64,000 bases of DNA, taken from positions 6,262,001-6,326,000 of the forward strand of contig NZ_RKQF01000001.1 of NCBI RefSeq assembly GCF_003814875.1, written 5' to 3'. Each line of letters begins with the position of its first letter. The stretch's first letter is position 1. The DNA comes from Streptomyces sp. Ag109_O5-1. GTDB lineage: Bacteria; Actinomycetota; Actinomycetes; Streptomycetales; Streptomycetaceae. Below the pieces are notes generated by a model that saw nothing but the letters and a program-made list of their open reading frames with translations, was not told where the DNA came from and made no database searches. A program made the translations under genes and the position numbers. Below, piece by piece: positions 25,096-35,626 of this stretch.

Positions 25096-26258
25096 GCGTG
25101 CGGGGCCGGGACTCGCTCGGCGGGCGGGCGGCGATCGTCGGGATCGGGGCCACCGAGTTCTCCAAGGACTCGGGTCGCAGCGAGCTGCGGCTGGCGGCGG
25201 AGGCGGTGCGGGCGGCGCTGGACGACGCGGGGCTGACAGCGGCGGACGTGGACGGGATGGTGACGTTCACGATGGACACCAGCCCGGAGATCACCGTGGC
25301 CCAGGCCTGCGGGATCGGCGAGCTGTCCTTCTTCTCCCGGGTCCACTACGGCGGCGGCGCGGCCTGCGCGACCGTCCAGCAGGCGGCGCTGGCCGTCGCG
25401 GCCGGGGTCGCCGAGGTGGTGGTCTGCTACCGGGCCTTCAACGAGAGGTCGGGCCGCCGCTTCGGCTCGGGAGTGCAGCACCGGGAGCCGTCGGCGGAGG
25501 GGGCGGCGCTCGGCTGGGCGCTGCCGTTCGGACTGCTCACCCCGGCGTCCTGGGTGGCGATGGCGGCGCAGCGCTATCTGCACACGTACGGGCTGACCCC
25601 GGAGGCGTTCGGGCATGTGGCGGTCGTCGACCGGAAGTACGCGGCGACCAACCCCGCCGCCTACTTCCACGGCCGCCCCATCACCCTGGCCGAGCACGCG
25701 GCCTCGCGCTGGATCGTGGAGCCGCTCCGGCTTCTGGACTGCTGCCAGGAGACGGACGGCGGACAGGCCCTCGTCGTCACCTCGGTGGAGCGGGCGCGCG
25801 ATCTGCCGCGGGCGCCGGCCGTGATCGCGGCGGCCGCGCAGGGGGCCGGCCGGGCCCAGGAGCAGATGACCAGCTTCTACCGCGACGACCTGACCGGGCT
25901 GCCCGAGATGGGCGTGGTGGCGAGACAGCTCTGGCGGACCTCCGGGCTCGCTCCGGCCGACATCGACGTGGGGATCCTCTACGACCACTTCACCCCGTTC
26001 GTGCTGATGCAGCTGGAGGAGTTCGGGTTCTGCGGACCGGGAGAGGCGGCGGACTTCGTGGCGCGGGAGCGGTTGCCGCTGAACACCCACGGGGGGCAGC
26101 TCGGGGAGGCGTACCTGCACGGGATGAACGGGATCGCGGAGGGGGTACGGCAGTTGCGGGGCACGGCCGTGAACCCGGTACCGGGGGCGGAGCGGGTGCT
26201 GGTGACGGCGGGCACGGGTGTGCCGACATCGGGGCTGGTCCTGACCTCGGACGGCTGA
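25092..26258 (+). CDS. Ltp2-like thiolase-superfamily aldolase
   Basis: This 388-residue protein has a degenerate thiolase fold (GRAAIVGIGATEFSKDSGRS, VHYGGGAACATVQQAA, YDHFTPFVLMQLEEFGFCG, NTHGGQLGEAYLHGMNG). Ltp2 in Mycobacterium and Thermomonospora cleaves the hydrated side chain, releasing propionyl-CoA, in complex with a DUF35 partner; both partners are encoded here. It is the last gene of the operon (ATGA overlap with the previous gene). Confidence 0.88.
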   Translation: MSVRGRDSLGGRAAIVGIGATEFSKDSGRSELRLAAEAVRAALDDAGLTAADVDGMVTFTMDTSPEITVAQACGIGELSFFSRVHYGGGAACATVQQAALAVAAGVAEVVVCYRAFNERSGRRFGSGVQHREPSAEGAALGWALPFGLLTPASWVAMAAQRYLHTYGLTPEAFGHVAVVDRKYAATNPAAYFHGRPITLAEHAASRWIVEPLRLLDCCQETDGGQALVVTSVERARDLPRAPAVIAAAAQGAGRAQEQMTSFYRDDLTGLPEMGVVARQLWRTSGLAPADIDVGILYDHFTPFVLMQLEEFGFCGPGEAADFVARERLPLNTHGGQLGEAYLHGMNGIAEGVRQLRGTAVNPVPGAERVLVTAGTGVPTSGLVLTSDG

Positions 26259-26428
26259 CGTCCCGAGTGCGGCCGTACCACCCCCTCAGGGGTAAACCCG
26301 CACGAGTACCGCTCCCGTACTCCACCTTCAGGAGGTGTAGTCAACCCCACCCCTACAACCTGAGGCGGAGGCTCCTTCGGGACCTGCGGCCGATCCGCCG
26401 GAACACCGCTCGCTCATAGCGTGGAGCC

Positions 26429-26998
26429 ATGACCACACCCGTCTGCACCAGCGCTTCGGACGCCGCTGTCTCGGCGAGGCAGACCAGCCCGTACACCCGG
26501 CCCTATCCGTCGTTCGCGTCGTACGTCAGGGCGCGCCAGCCGGTCCTGCTGCGCACCGCCCGGTCGTTGACCGCGAACCCGAGCGATGCCGAGGACCTCC
26601 TCCAGACCGCGCTCGCCAAGACGTACGTGGCCTGGGAGCGGATCGAGGACCACCGGGCGCTCGACGGCTATGTGCGCCGGGCCCTGCTGAACACGCGGAC
26701 CTCGCAGTGGCGCAAGCGCCGGGTCGACGAGTTCGTCTGCGACGAACTGCCCGAGCCGGAACCGGTGGCCGGTGCGGACGATCCGGCCGAACGGCAGGCG
26801 CTGCACGACGCGATGTGGCGGGCGATCATGAAGCTGCCCGCGCGGCAGCGGGCGATGGTCGTGCTGCGGTACTACGAGGACCTGAGCGAGGTGCAGACGG
26901 CGGAGGTGCTCGGGGTGTCGGTGGGCACGGTGAAGTCGGCGGTGTCGCGTGCGCTCGGCAAGTTGCGCGAGGACCCTGAACTGGACCTCGCCCGATAG
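26429..26998 (+). CDS. SigE-family ECF RNA polymerase sigma factor
   Basis: This 189-residue sigma factor has region 2 (DAEDLLQTALAKTYVAWERI) and region 4 (LPARQRAMVVLRYYEDLSE, then GVSVGTVKSAVSRALGKLRE), separated by a short linker. No anti-sigma gene lies beside it. TAGCGT ends 6 nt before the ATG, so it may be leaderless. Its position next to acyl-CoA genes may be only historical. Confidence 0.92.
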   Translation: MTTPVCTSASDAAVSARQTSPYTRPYPSFASYVRARQPVLLRTARSLTANPSDAEDLLQTALAKTYVAWERIEDHRALDGYVRRALLNTRTSQWRKRRVDEFVCDELPEPEPVAGADDPAERQALHDAMWRAIMKLPARQRAMVVLRYYEDLSEVQTAEVLGVSVGTVKSAVSRALGKLREDPELDLAR

Positions 26999-27032
26999 CG
27001 GTCGGCCGGGCTTTGTTGGCTTTCCCCTAGTG

Positions 27033-27050
27033 ACATACCAAGTGGTATGT
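27033..27050. promoter_or_regulatory. Perfect palindrome upstream of the acyl-CoA ligase
   Basis: ACATACCA-AG-TGGTATGT is an 8-bp perfect inverted repeat 62 bp upstream of the GTG start, a typical site for a TetR-like regulator. Confidence 0.7.
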
Positions 27051-27112
27051 GCGCAGAATCAGCGCAGCCCTTATACCGCCGAGTAGGCAATGTCGCCCCC
27101 CGGGAGGACGCC

Positions 27113-28768
<1,656 letters not shown>

Positions 28769-28793
28769 ACGCCCTTCGCCGAAGCGCCCCTTC

Positions 28794-28859
28794 AGGGGCG
28801 CGGGGCGGTAGTCGATGTGCGGCTGCCGCCCCGCGGGCGCGACCAGCCACGGACAACCC
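28794..28859. repeat. 66-bp dispersed intergenic repeat, copy 2
   Basis: It begins with the hairpin GCGCCCC-ttca-GGGGCGC, contains GATGTGCGGCT and ends GACCAGCCA. It lies between the convergent ligase and pseudokinase genes. See copy 1 at 8744. Confidence 0.8.
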
Positions 28860-28895
28860 GCGGCCGAAGGTCGGCAGTTCCCCAACGGCGCCGAA

Positions 28896-31800
28896 TCAGT
28901 TCGTCCCGATCCTGGCCAGCAGATCCACGATCCGGCTCTGCACCTCCGTGCTCGTCGACCGCTCCGCCAGGAACAGCACCGTCTCTCCGGACGCCAGCCG
29001 AGGCAGGTCCGCCTGGTCGACGGCCGCCGTGTAGACGACGAGCGGCGTCCGGTTGAGCTGTCCGTTCGCGCGGAGCCAGTCGATGATGCCGGCCTGGTGA
29101 CGGTGCACCTGCATCAGGTCCATCACCACCAGGTTCGGCCGCAGCTGTCCGGCCAGCGTCACCGCGTCCGCGTCGCTCGCCGCCCGCGCGACCTGCATCC
29201 CGCGCCGTTCCAGCGTCGAGGTCAGGGCCAGCGCGATCTCCGCGTGCTCCTCGATGAGCAGCACCCGCGGCGGATGCTGCTCGCTGTCCCGGGGCGCGAG
29301 CGCCTTCAGCAGAACGGCGGGATCGGCGCCGTACGCCGCCTCGCGGGTCGCCTGTCCCAGTCCGGCCGTGACCATCACCGGCACCTCGGCGGCCACCGCC
29401 GCCTGCCGCAGCGACTGCAGCGCGGTCCGGGTGATCGGCCCGGTCAGCGGGTCCACGAACAGCGCCGCCGGGAACGCGGCGATCTGCGCGTCGACCTCGT
29501 CACGGGAGTTCACGATCACCGGCCGGTAGCCGCGGTCGCTCAGTGCCTGCTGGGTGGTGACGTCCGGCGCGGGCCACACCAGCAGCCGGCGAGGGTTGTC
29601 CAGCGGCTCCGGGGGCAGCTCGTCGTCCATGGGCTGCGGGCGCGGCGGGTCCGCGACCTCGATCGCACCGCCGGGACCGTCCAGCGGTTCGGGGCCCTCG
29701 GCGGCGTTCACGTCCGGTGCGCCTATCGCGTACGACCGTCCGGCCCCGTCGGTGGCGCCCACCAGCCGGGACTGCCCGGCCAGCGACGGCTGGGGCAGCG
29801 GCTGGGCGGCGGCCGGCTTGGCGGCGACCGGCTGCTCGGCCGGCGGGTGCGGCCGGGCCGACTGCTCGGGCTGCGGCTGCTCGGCACGCGGGCCCGGGTC
29901 CGGCGGCGTACCCAGCTTGCGGCGCCGTCCGTTGCCGTTCGGCTGGTGCGGGGGCGGCGTGGCCGTCGGCTGCTGCACCTGTGCGGCCTGCCGTGAGAAC
30001 GGCACCCCCTGCCCCAGCGTCCGCACGCTGAACGCCCGGCCCTGGGTGGAGTCCGGGTCGACCGGCGCGGGCACCGCCGCCTCGGCCGGCAACGGCTGCG
30101 CGGCACGCGCGGGTTGAGCGGCGGGCAGCGGGGCGGGTGCTTCGTCCGCGCCCGGCCACTGCTGCGGGACGGGGGCGGCCTCCGCCGGGAGCGGCTGGGC
30201 AGGCGCCGGTGCGGCAGCGGCGGGAGCCGCCGGAGCCGCAGCGCCGGCCGTCGGCGTGGCGCTCTGCGGCTGTGCCTGTGCTTGAGCCTGTGCGGGTACG
30301 GCGGCCGCGGCCGAGGCGGGCAGCGCCGGCTGGCCGGGCTGACCGGCCGGCGCGACGACCTGGGCCGCGGGCCCCGCCTGGACCGGGATACCCGGACCGG
30401 TCGGGCCGGGCTGGCCGGCCGGGAGCTGCTGCCCGGAGGCGGCCGCCTGCGCGGGCACCGTCGGTACCGCCGGTGCTGCCTCCGCCGGCTGGCCCACGGC
30501 CCGCCTGCGGCGGCCGGTCGGCGCGCCGGTGGGGTGCGGCTGCGGCGGGGTGTGGTCCTCGGCCTGGTCCAGAGGCACGGCATCGTGCCGCCCCTCGTCG
30601 ACCGGCGCCTCGGCCGGCTCGGGGGTGCGGTCGGCCTCGGCGGGCGGCAGTGCGAAGACCGGGCGAGGCCCAGCCTGCTGCTGCTCGGCCCGCTCGGCGG
30701 CCGCGGCCAGCGCACGGCGCCGCCGTCCGCTGGGCTGCTCTTCATCGGCCTGCCCGGCGGGGGGCAGGGCGGGCGGCAGCGCCTGCAGTTCCTCGGGCTC
30801 ACGCCGGGCCCGGCGCCCCGACGGCGGTACGGGCACACCCTGCGGCGGAACGGCGCCGCCCAGCCCCGTACCGGAGGCGGCGGTCCCGGCGCCCTGCTCG
30901 GCCGCCGTCACCACGGCGCCCTCCGCCACACCGGCGTCACCGGTGGAACCGTCGGACGGACGCCCGCGCCGCCGCCCGCTGCCGCCGGACGCCGACTCCG
31001 CGCTCTCGATCGCGAGGGGCCCGCTCTCCTGGTCCTCCGCCTCGGCGGCACGCCGGCGCCGGCGCCCGGTCGGCGCGGCCGGAACCTCGCCCTCGCCGGA
31101 CTCGCCGGGCGCGTCGCCCTCCAGGAAGGCGTCCACGGAGGACCGCCGGGCCCGGCGCCGCCCACCGGCACCGGACTCCTCGACGGCGGGGGCGATCTCC
31201 AGTGCCGTACCGGCGGGCGGGGGCACGGCTCCGGCACCGCCCCCGATCGGCACCTCCAGCACGAACGCGCTGCCGCTCATGCCCGGCACCTCGTGGGTCT
31301 GCAGCACACCGCCGTGGGCGCGCACGATCCCGCGCACGATCGGCTCGTGCACCGGGTCGCCGCCGGGGTACGGCCCGCGCACCTCGATACGGACGACCTC
31401 GCCGCGCTGTGCCGCCGCGACCACCACGGTGTTGTCCATGTAGCCGCCGGCCGAGACGGGCGCGTTGCCGGTCGCGTCGACGCCCGCCACGTCCGCGACG
31501 AGATGCGCGAGCGCGATGGCGAGCCGCCGCGGATCCACCTCGGCCTCGATGGGCGGCGCATGCACGGCGAACTGCACCCGCCCGGGCCCGATCAGCTCCA
31601 CCGCGCCTTCCACACCGGCGGCGACGACGGCGTCCAGCATGACCTTCGTGCGGTTGATGTCCTCGGTGCCGGCGTCCAGCCGCTGATAGCCGAGCACGTT
31701 GTCGATGAGCTGGGTGATGCGCGAGTAACCGGCCGACAGATGGTGGAGCACCTGGTTGGCCTCGGGCCACAGCTGCCCGGCGTCGTCGGCGGCGAGCGTG

Positions 31801-32894
31801 GCCAGTTCCCGGCGCAGCTCGTCGAGCGGCCCGCGCAGGGACTGCGCGAGCAGGGTCAGCAGCTGCTCGTGGCGCCCGTGGAGGGCCTCGTAACGGTCCT
31901 TCTCGCGCTCGCCGAGGGCCGCGTACCGCTCCTCGCCGGCCGCCAGCTCCTCGGCGTGCCGCTCGTGCAGCTCCTCCACCTCTGTGACGTGCTTCTGGCG
32001 CAGCGCGGTCAGGTCGGAGGCGTGCTCCTCGGAGAGCTTCTCCAGCTCCTCGGCGTGCGCCTGCTCCAGGGCCGCTTTCTCGTCGACGACGGAGTCGTAG
32101 GGCCGCCGGTCGGTGAAGGTCATCACGGCGCCGACGAGCTGGTCGCCGTCGCGCACCGGCGCGGTCGTCAGATCGACCGGAACCTTCTTGTCGCCCTTGG
32201 CCCACAGCACCTGCCCGCGCACCCGGTGCTTGCGTCCGGAGCGCAGGGTGTCGGCGAGCGGCGACTCGGCGTACGGGAACGGCGAACCGTCGGCGCGCGC
32301 GTGCAGCACGAGGTTGTGCAGCTCCTTGCCGCCGAGCTCACCGGCCCGGTAACCCAGTATCTGGGCGGCGGCCGGGTTGACGAGGACGATCCGCCCGTCC
32401 GTGTCCGTCCCGACGACGCCCTCGCTCGCGGCCCGCAGGATCATCTCGGTCTGCCGCTGCGAGCGCGCCAGCTCGGCCTCGGTGTCCACCGTCCCGGTCA
32501 GGTCGCGCACGACGAGCATCAGCAGCTCGTCGCCGCTGTAGCCGTAGCCGTCGTAGGCCTGCTGCCCGTTCTCCAGGTTGGCGCTGGTGACCTCGACCGG
32601 GAACTCGGTTCCGTCGGTGCGCCGGGCGATCATCCGGGTCGGCTTGGTCCGGCCGCGCGGATCCATGTGGTCGGGCCGCCGCATGGACCCGGGGATGAGC
32701 CTGGAGTCGAACTGCGGGAGCAGATCGAGCAGCCCTCGCCCGACCAGCGCCGTCCCCGGTGCCTCGAAGGCCTCCAGGGCGATGGTGTTCGCGTTGACGA
32801 CGGTCCCGTTGGCGTTGACCAGCACCAACGCGTCCGGCAGCGCGTCCAGTATGGCTGCGAGGCGAGCAGCGCCTCGGGATGGCCTGCTGCTCAC
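28896..32894 (-). CDS. PAS-PAS pseudokinase with long disordered linker and two receiver-like domains
   Basis: This 1332-residue protein starts at GTG 32894 (GGAGGAAGC upstream). Two PAS domains (1-130 and 145-270) precede a coiled coil rich in Glu/His/Arg (275-345) and a kinase-like segment. There, where HELRTPL is expected, the sequence reads AQSLRGPLDEL, without the phospho-accepting His; the ATPase lobe is reduced. About 550 residues of Pro/Ala/Gln-rich linker with repeated GRRRR motifs follow. Two receiver folds end it: the first lacks most acidic residues; the second keeps Asp (LVVMDLMQ) but lacks the Lys. It is probably a signalling scaffold. Confidence 0.85.
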   Translation of the reverse strand: MSSRPSRGAARLAAILDALPDALVLVNANGTVVNANTIALEAFEAPGTALVGRGLLDLLPQFDSRLIPGSMRRPDHMDPRGRTKPTRMIARRTDGTEFPVEVTSANLENGQQAYDGYGYSGDELLMLVVRDLTGTVDTEAELARSQRQTEMILRAASEGVVGTDTDGRIVLVNPAAAQILGYRAGELGGKELHNLVLHARADGSPFPYAESPLADTLRSGRKHRVRGQVLWAKGDKKVPVDLTTAPVRDGDQLVGAVMTFTDRRPYDSVVDEKAALEQAHAEELEKLSEEHASDLTALRQKHVTEVEELHERHAEELAAGEERYAALGEREKDRYEALHGRHEQLLTLLAQSLRGPLDELRRELATLAADDAGQLWPEANQVLHHLSAGYSRITQLIDNVLGYQRLDAGTEDINRTKVMLDAVVAAGVEGAVELIGPGRVQFAVHAPPIEAEVDPRRLAIALAHLVADVAGVDATGNAPVSAGGYMDNTVVVAAAQRGEVVRIEVRGPYPGGDPVHEPIVRGIVRAHGGVLQTHEVPGMSGSAFVLEVPIGGGAGAVPPPAGTALEIAPAVEESGAGGRRRARRSSVDAFLEGDAPGESGEGEVPAAPTGRRRRRAAEAEDQESGPLAIESAESASGGSGRRRGRPSDGSTGDAGVAEGAVVTAAEQGAGTAASGTGLGGAVPPQGVPVPPSGRRARREPEELQALPPALPPAGQADEEQPSGRRRRALAAAAERAEQQQAGPRPVFALPPAEADRTPEPAEAPVDEGRHDAVPLDQAEDHTPPQPHPTGAPTGRRRRAVGQPAEAAPAVPTVPAQAAASGQQLPAGQPGPTGPGIPVQAGPAAQVVAPAGQPGQPALPASAAAAVPAQAQAQAQPQSATPTAGAAAPAAPAAAAPAPAQPLPAEAAPVPQQWPGADEAPAPLPAAQPARAAQPLPAEAAVPAPVDPDSTQGRAFSVRTLGQGVPFSRQAAQVQQPTATPPPHQPNGNGRRRKLGTPPDPGPRAEQPQPEQSARPHPPAEQPVAAKPAAAQPLPQPSLAGQSRLVGATDGAGRSYAIGAPDVNAAEGPEPLDGPGGAIEVADPPRPQPMDDELPPEPLDNPRRLLVWPAPDVTTQQALSDRGYRPVIVNSRDEVDAQIAAFPAALFVDPLTGPITRTALQSLRQAAVAAEVPVMVTAGLGQATREAAYGADPAVLLKALAPRDSEQHPPRVLLIEEHAEIALALTSTLERRGMQVARAASDADAVTLAGQLRPNLVVMDLMQVHRHQAGIIDWLRANGQLNRTPLVVYTAAVDQADLPRLASGETVLFLAERSTSTEVQSRIVDLLARIGTN

Positions 32895-33131
32895 GAGACG
32901 CTTCCTCCCTGTTACCGCACCTTGCCGACCGCTCCGGCCATCTTGCCAATCGGCCCGCAGCGTGTCACGCGAGGGAGTCTAAAGGCACCGGTTCCGGTCG
33001 CGGCGCCGGATGAGAGGGAGGTCGCACGACGAAGTGACGGCGAACATGTGACCGACGTGCCTCACCTCCGCCGTACCTTCGCGAGACTTTTACGTGCGTG
33101 GGGCCTCCGCCATGCATCGGCTGTGGCGGCT

Positions 33132-33623
33132 TCATGAGCCCAGGGCGGGCAGCAGGGGCACCATCCGGTCCCAGCGGCCGATCTCGCAGCCGTTGCTGCG
33201 GTCGTACGTCGCGTCCACCGGGCGGCCGGCCCAGTCGCCGGTGACATGGGCGGTGGCCGGGCCGCCGTAGAGCACGGTGCAGGCGGTGCCCGGGGCGACG
33301 GGGGCGAAGGTCTCCCGGCCCCAGTTGGTGTTCCGGTCGAGCGTCCGGCAGGCCCCGGCCACGTCCGGGTGACTGCCGGCGCCGGGGTGACAGGACAGCT
33401 CGTACGTCCCGTCGCGGCCGTCCCCGGCGTGTTGGACGGTGACGGTGAGGTGGTCGGCCCGGACGGCGGCGGCGGAGGCGGGCGGGGCGGGCAGCGCGGG
33501 CAGTGCGGGGAAGGCCCCGAGGACGGCGGTGACGCCCCCGAGGGCGCCCCGTACGGCGGGACGGGACCAGCCCTGCCGCGAGCGTGCGGAACGGGACCTG
33601 ACCTGAGACGGGAGTCGAGACAT
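33132..33623 (-). CDS. Subtilisin inhibitor-like (SSI) secreted protein
   Basis: This 163-residue protein has an Arg/Ser-rich n-region, a hydrophobic core and cleavage near PASAAAVRADH. The mature domain has the SSI pattern: LTVTVQHAGDGRDGTYELSC, HPDVAGACRTLDRN, GTACTVLYGGPATAHVTG and YDRSNGCEIGRWDRM, with four Cys for two disulphides. SSI proteins block secreted serine proteases. The reactive bond is usually a Met or Lys in the loop before the last Cys; here that region is less typical. Confidence 0.88.
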   Translation of the reverse strand: MSRLPSQVRSRSARSRQGWSRPAVRGALGGVTAVLGAFPALPALPAPPASAAAVRADHLTVTVQHAGDGRDGTYELSCHPGAGSHPDVAGACRTLDRNTNWGRETFAPVAPGTACTVLYGGPATAHVTGDWAGRPVDATYDRSNGCEIGRWDRMVPLLPALGS

Positions 33624-33804
33624 GCCCTGCCCAACGCGCCGTCCGCCCGGATGGTGTGCGGCGCGCTCACCGGCGCGCTCACCGACGAGAAGGGCTTTGC
33701 CCTGCGGCCCGGCTGCCTAGTACCGTGGGAGCCGATTGGTGACAGCACGCTCGACTGTGTCATCATCTGCACGCACCACTCGCGCTCACGCGAGAGGTTG
33801 TGCT

Positions 33805-33895
33805 GGAGGCGTCGCCTAGTCCGGTCTATGGCGCCGCACTGCTAATGCGGTTTGGGCCTTAAAGCCCATCGAGGGTTCAAATCCCTCCGCCTCCG
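33805..33895 (+). tRNA. tRNA-Ser (anticodon GCT)
   Basis: Acceptor GGAGGCG pairs with CGCCTCC, the anticodon loop CTGCTAA gives GCT, and a long variable arm and T loop GTTCAAATC are present. Confidence 0.97.
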
Positions 33896-33903
33896 CCCTC
33901 TGA

Positions 33904-33942
33904 CTCAGGGAGTCCAGCCCATTTCGGGCTGGACTCCCTGAG
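33904..33942. terminator. tRNA-Ser(GCT) terminator
   Basis: CTCAGGGAGTCCAGCCC (33904-33920) pairs perfectly with 33926-33942 around ATTTC, followed by CCGTTTTC. Confidence 0.95.
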
Positions 33943-33990
33943 CCGTTTTCTACGACTTCCGCTCTCCACGTCGTCGGCCGACGTGGGCAG

Positions 33991-34200
33991 CCGCCCGGTC
34001 AGGGTCTGGTCGGCGGCCCACCTCAAGCGCCGGCCGGACTGCGCTGGGTCGGTTTCCCGCACGAGCACGCACCGGGCTGCTTCGACGAGCTCACGGCGGT
34101 GCTGCGGGCCCACGGGGTCGAGGCGGGGCGGGCGGTGACGGAACTGCGGGCGGCCCCACTGCACCTGGGCAGCCTGGCCGGCCCCCTCCAACCGCCGTGA
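33991..34200 (+). pseudogene. Possible gene remnant (LysR C-terminus-like)
   Basis: One plus-strand frame ending at TGA 34198-34200 reads LRWVGFPHEHAPGCFDELTA and HGVEAGRAVTELRAAP with good Streptomyces codon bias, but there is no start, domain or ribosome site. It recalls the effector-binding end of a LysR regulator; I am not sure. It lies between two tRNA genes, a common scar of past insertions. The rest of 33943-34403 shows no gene. Confidence 0.35.
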
Positions 34201-34403
34201 CCTCGGCCACTTCATCGCGGCCTTCGACCTCCCGGCCTCCGCCCCACCGGTGCGCGCAACACCCCCAAGATATGACGTATCCGCAGGTCACAAGGGGTGC
34301 ACCTAACGGATTTCACATGGCGGCGGCAGTCATGTAATGTTCTTCCTGTCGCCGCGAGCGGGCCAGAAGGACCGAAAGCGAAGGCAAGAAAACAAAAAAA
34401 CAA

Positions 34404-34476
34404 GCACTCGTAGCTTAACGGATAGAGCATCTGACTACGGATCAGAAGGTTGCAGGTTCGAATCCTGCCGAGTGCA
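34404..34476 (+). tRNA. tRNA-Arg (anticodon ACG), integration target
   Basis: Acceptor GCACTCG pairs with CGAGTGC. The anticodon stem TCTGA/TCAGA carries loop CTACGGA (ACG), and the T loop is TTCGAAT. Its 3' part (34435 onward) is the 43-bp sequence repeated three more times downstream, so the gene is the attB of a tandem island array. The tRNA stays whole because each element carries the 3' end. Confidence 0.98.
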
Positions 34477-34477
34477 C
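34435..34477 (+). repeat. att repeat 1 (inside tRNA-Arg)
   Basis: This is the 43-bp core from the anticodon loop (CTACGGATCAGAAG) to the tRNA 3' end (CCGAGTGCAC). It is identical at 38252, 42593 and 48392. Confidence 0.97.
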
Positions 34478-34487
34478 AGCACGTCGA

Positions 34488-34515
34488 AGGCCCTGTGGAG
34501 TGATCCACAGGGCCT
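34488..34515. terminator. tRNA-Arg terminator (element A version)
   Basis: AGGCCCTGTGGA (34488-34499) pairs perfectly with 34504-34515 around GTGA. It serves the tRNA and the convergent element A genes. Confidence 0.9.
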
Positions 34516-34527
34516 CTGGCTTATGCC

Positions 34528-34552
34528 TTGACGGCGGTGCTTGACGGCAACC
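34528..34552 (+). promoter_or_regulatory. Element A left arm-type repeats
   Basis: TTGACGGC occurs at 34528 and 34541 (13-bp period), 51 bp after the att core. The second copy reads TTGACGGCAACC. The same word recurs at 38146-38168 near the right end. Confidence 0.75.
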
Positions 34553-34630
34553 GCCTCAGAAGACGCGGGGGCCTTTGCTGGGCGTTGCTTGAAGAAGCAG
34601 GTATTCCTGTGCCCGGCAGGAGCATGTGCG

Positions 34631-34930
34631 TCAGACGGTCGCGGCCAGCCAGCCGATGGTTTCGGTGGTGTGCTTGCCATCGCTCTTGGTGGCGCCGGCG
34701 TACACCTCGTTGAGGCGGATCAGGAAGCCCGTGTTCGTGACGTCATGGACGCGGATCCCCGGCGTCTCCGGGCCGTTGAAGGTTTGGGTCAGCGGGAGGA
34801 CGACGACGTTGGAACCCGCGGGGAACGGAGTCGGAAACGTGACGCGCGTGAAGGTCGAGGTGTTACCGCCGCTCGTCTCGATCGGGTTGTCGGACCTCAG
34901 GTCGATCTTGCCGGTCTGAATGAAGCTCAC
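34631..34930 (-). CDS. H-type lectin domain protein
   Basis: This 99-residue protein starts at GTG 34930 (AAGGAAG 6 nt upstream). The pattern of the H-type lectin fold is visible: FTRVTFPTPFPAGSNVVVLP, then IRVHDVTNTGFLIRLNEVYA. No signal peptide is present. In phages such domains sit in tail-associated sugar-binding proteins, and free-standing copies occur in actinobacteria. Here it is cargo of element A; function is unknown. Confidence 0.72.
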   Translation of the reverse strand: MSFIQTGKIDLRSDNPIETSGGNTSTFTRVTFPTPFPAGSNVVVLPLTQTFNGPETPGIRVHDVTNTGFLIRLNEVYAGATKSDGKHTTETIGWLAATV

Positions 34931-35101
34931 TGTCGACTTCCTTCGTGTGGGGGGTTGGATCGCTCGGCTGTCTCTGACAGCCGACGGGACACTCGTCACC
35001 AAATGGGCCATGTATGCCGAAGTCCCGCAAACGAGTGATCGTCTTTCGGACAGCGGTAGATCTTGCGCTTCCCGGCTTGTCCACGGGCCAAAGACGTCTA
35101 G

Positions 35102-35617
35102 CTAGACAGCTACGAGGGCACCGGCCGCGCCGTCGTCATCGTCCGAATCTTTGCCGTCACCCCTCAGCGCGTCGCCGACGCGGTCGAAGGCCGAACGCTG
35201 GGAGTCGAGTCGCACGAAGGTGTAGATGTCCATGGTCACTCGGATCGAGCTGTGGCCCAGAACTTCCATGATCATGCGAGCATCAGCGCCCTGTTCGTGC
35301 AGGAGCGACGCGCAGGTGTGGCGCAGGTCGTGAAAGCGGACCTTGCGGACGCCGGCGCGGACGCACAGCACCTCGAAGGAGCGGTTCAGGTTGCGCGGCT
35401 CGATGGGTGTCCCGTTCTTGGTGGTGAAGACGAGGCCGTGGCCCGTTCCTTTCCAGTTGTCCCCCGCGCCCTTCCGATCGGCGATCTGCTGTGCCCGCTG
35501 GGCACGGAGCGCCGTCACGCACTCGGCCGGCAGGGCGACGCGACGGGCCGAGCGCTGAGTCTTCGGCGCGACGATCAGCGGCTCACCGCCGACGCGCTGT
35601 AGGGCCTGCCGAACGGT
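35102..35617 (-). pseudogene. Element A tyrosine integrase, N-terminally truncated
   Basis: The remaining 171 residues cover only the last part of the catalytic domain: VAPKTQRSARRVALP, HDLRHTCASLLHEQG, VLGHSSIRVTMDIYTF (His and nucleophile Tyr present) and an acidic tail. The SAM-like core-binding domain and the first catalytic Arg are gone; homology stops at about 35617, where an unrelated plus-strand gene begins. The frame stays open upstream but encodes nothing integrase-like. Without the first Arg it cannot recombine DNA. Confidence 0.85.
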
Positions 35618-35626
35618 GGGAGGAGC

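Noticed and set aside
30114..33137. Very long plus-strand frame opposite the pseudokinase gene
   Set aside because: It is a shadow of the Ala/Pro-rich linker; the minus strand has PAS and receiver motifs and a proper ribosome site.
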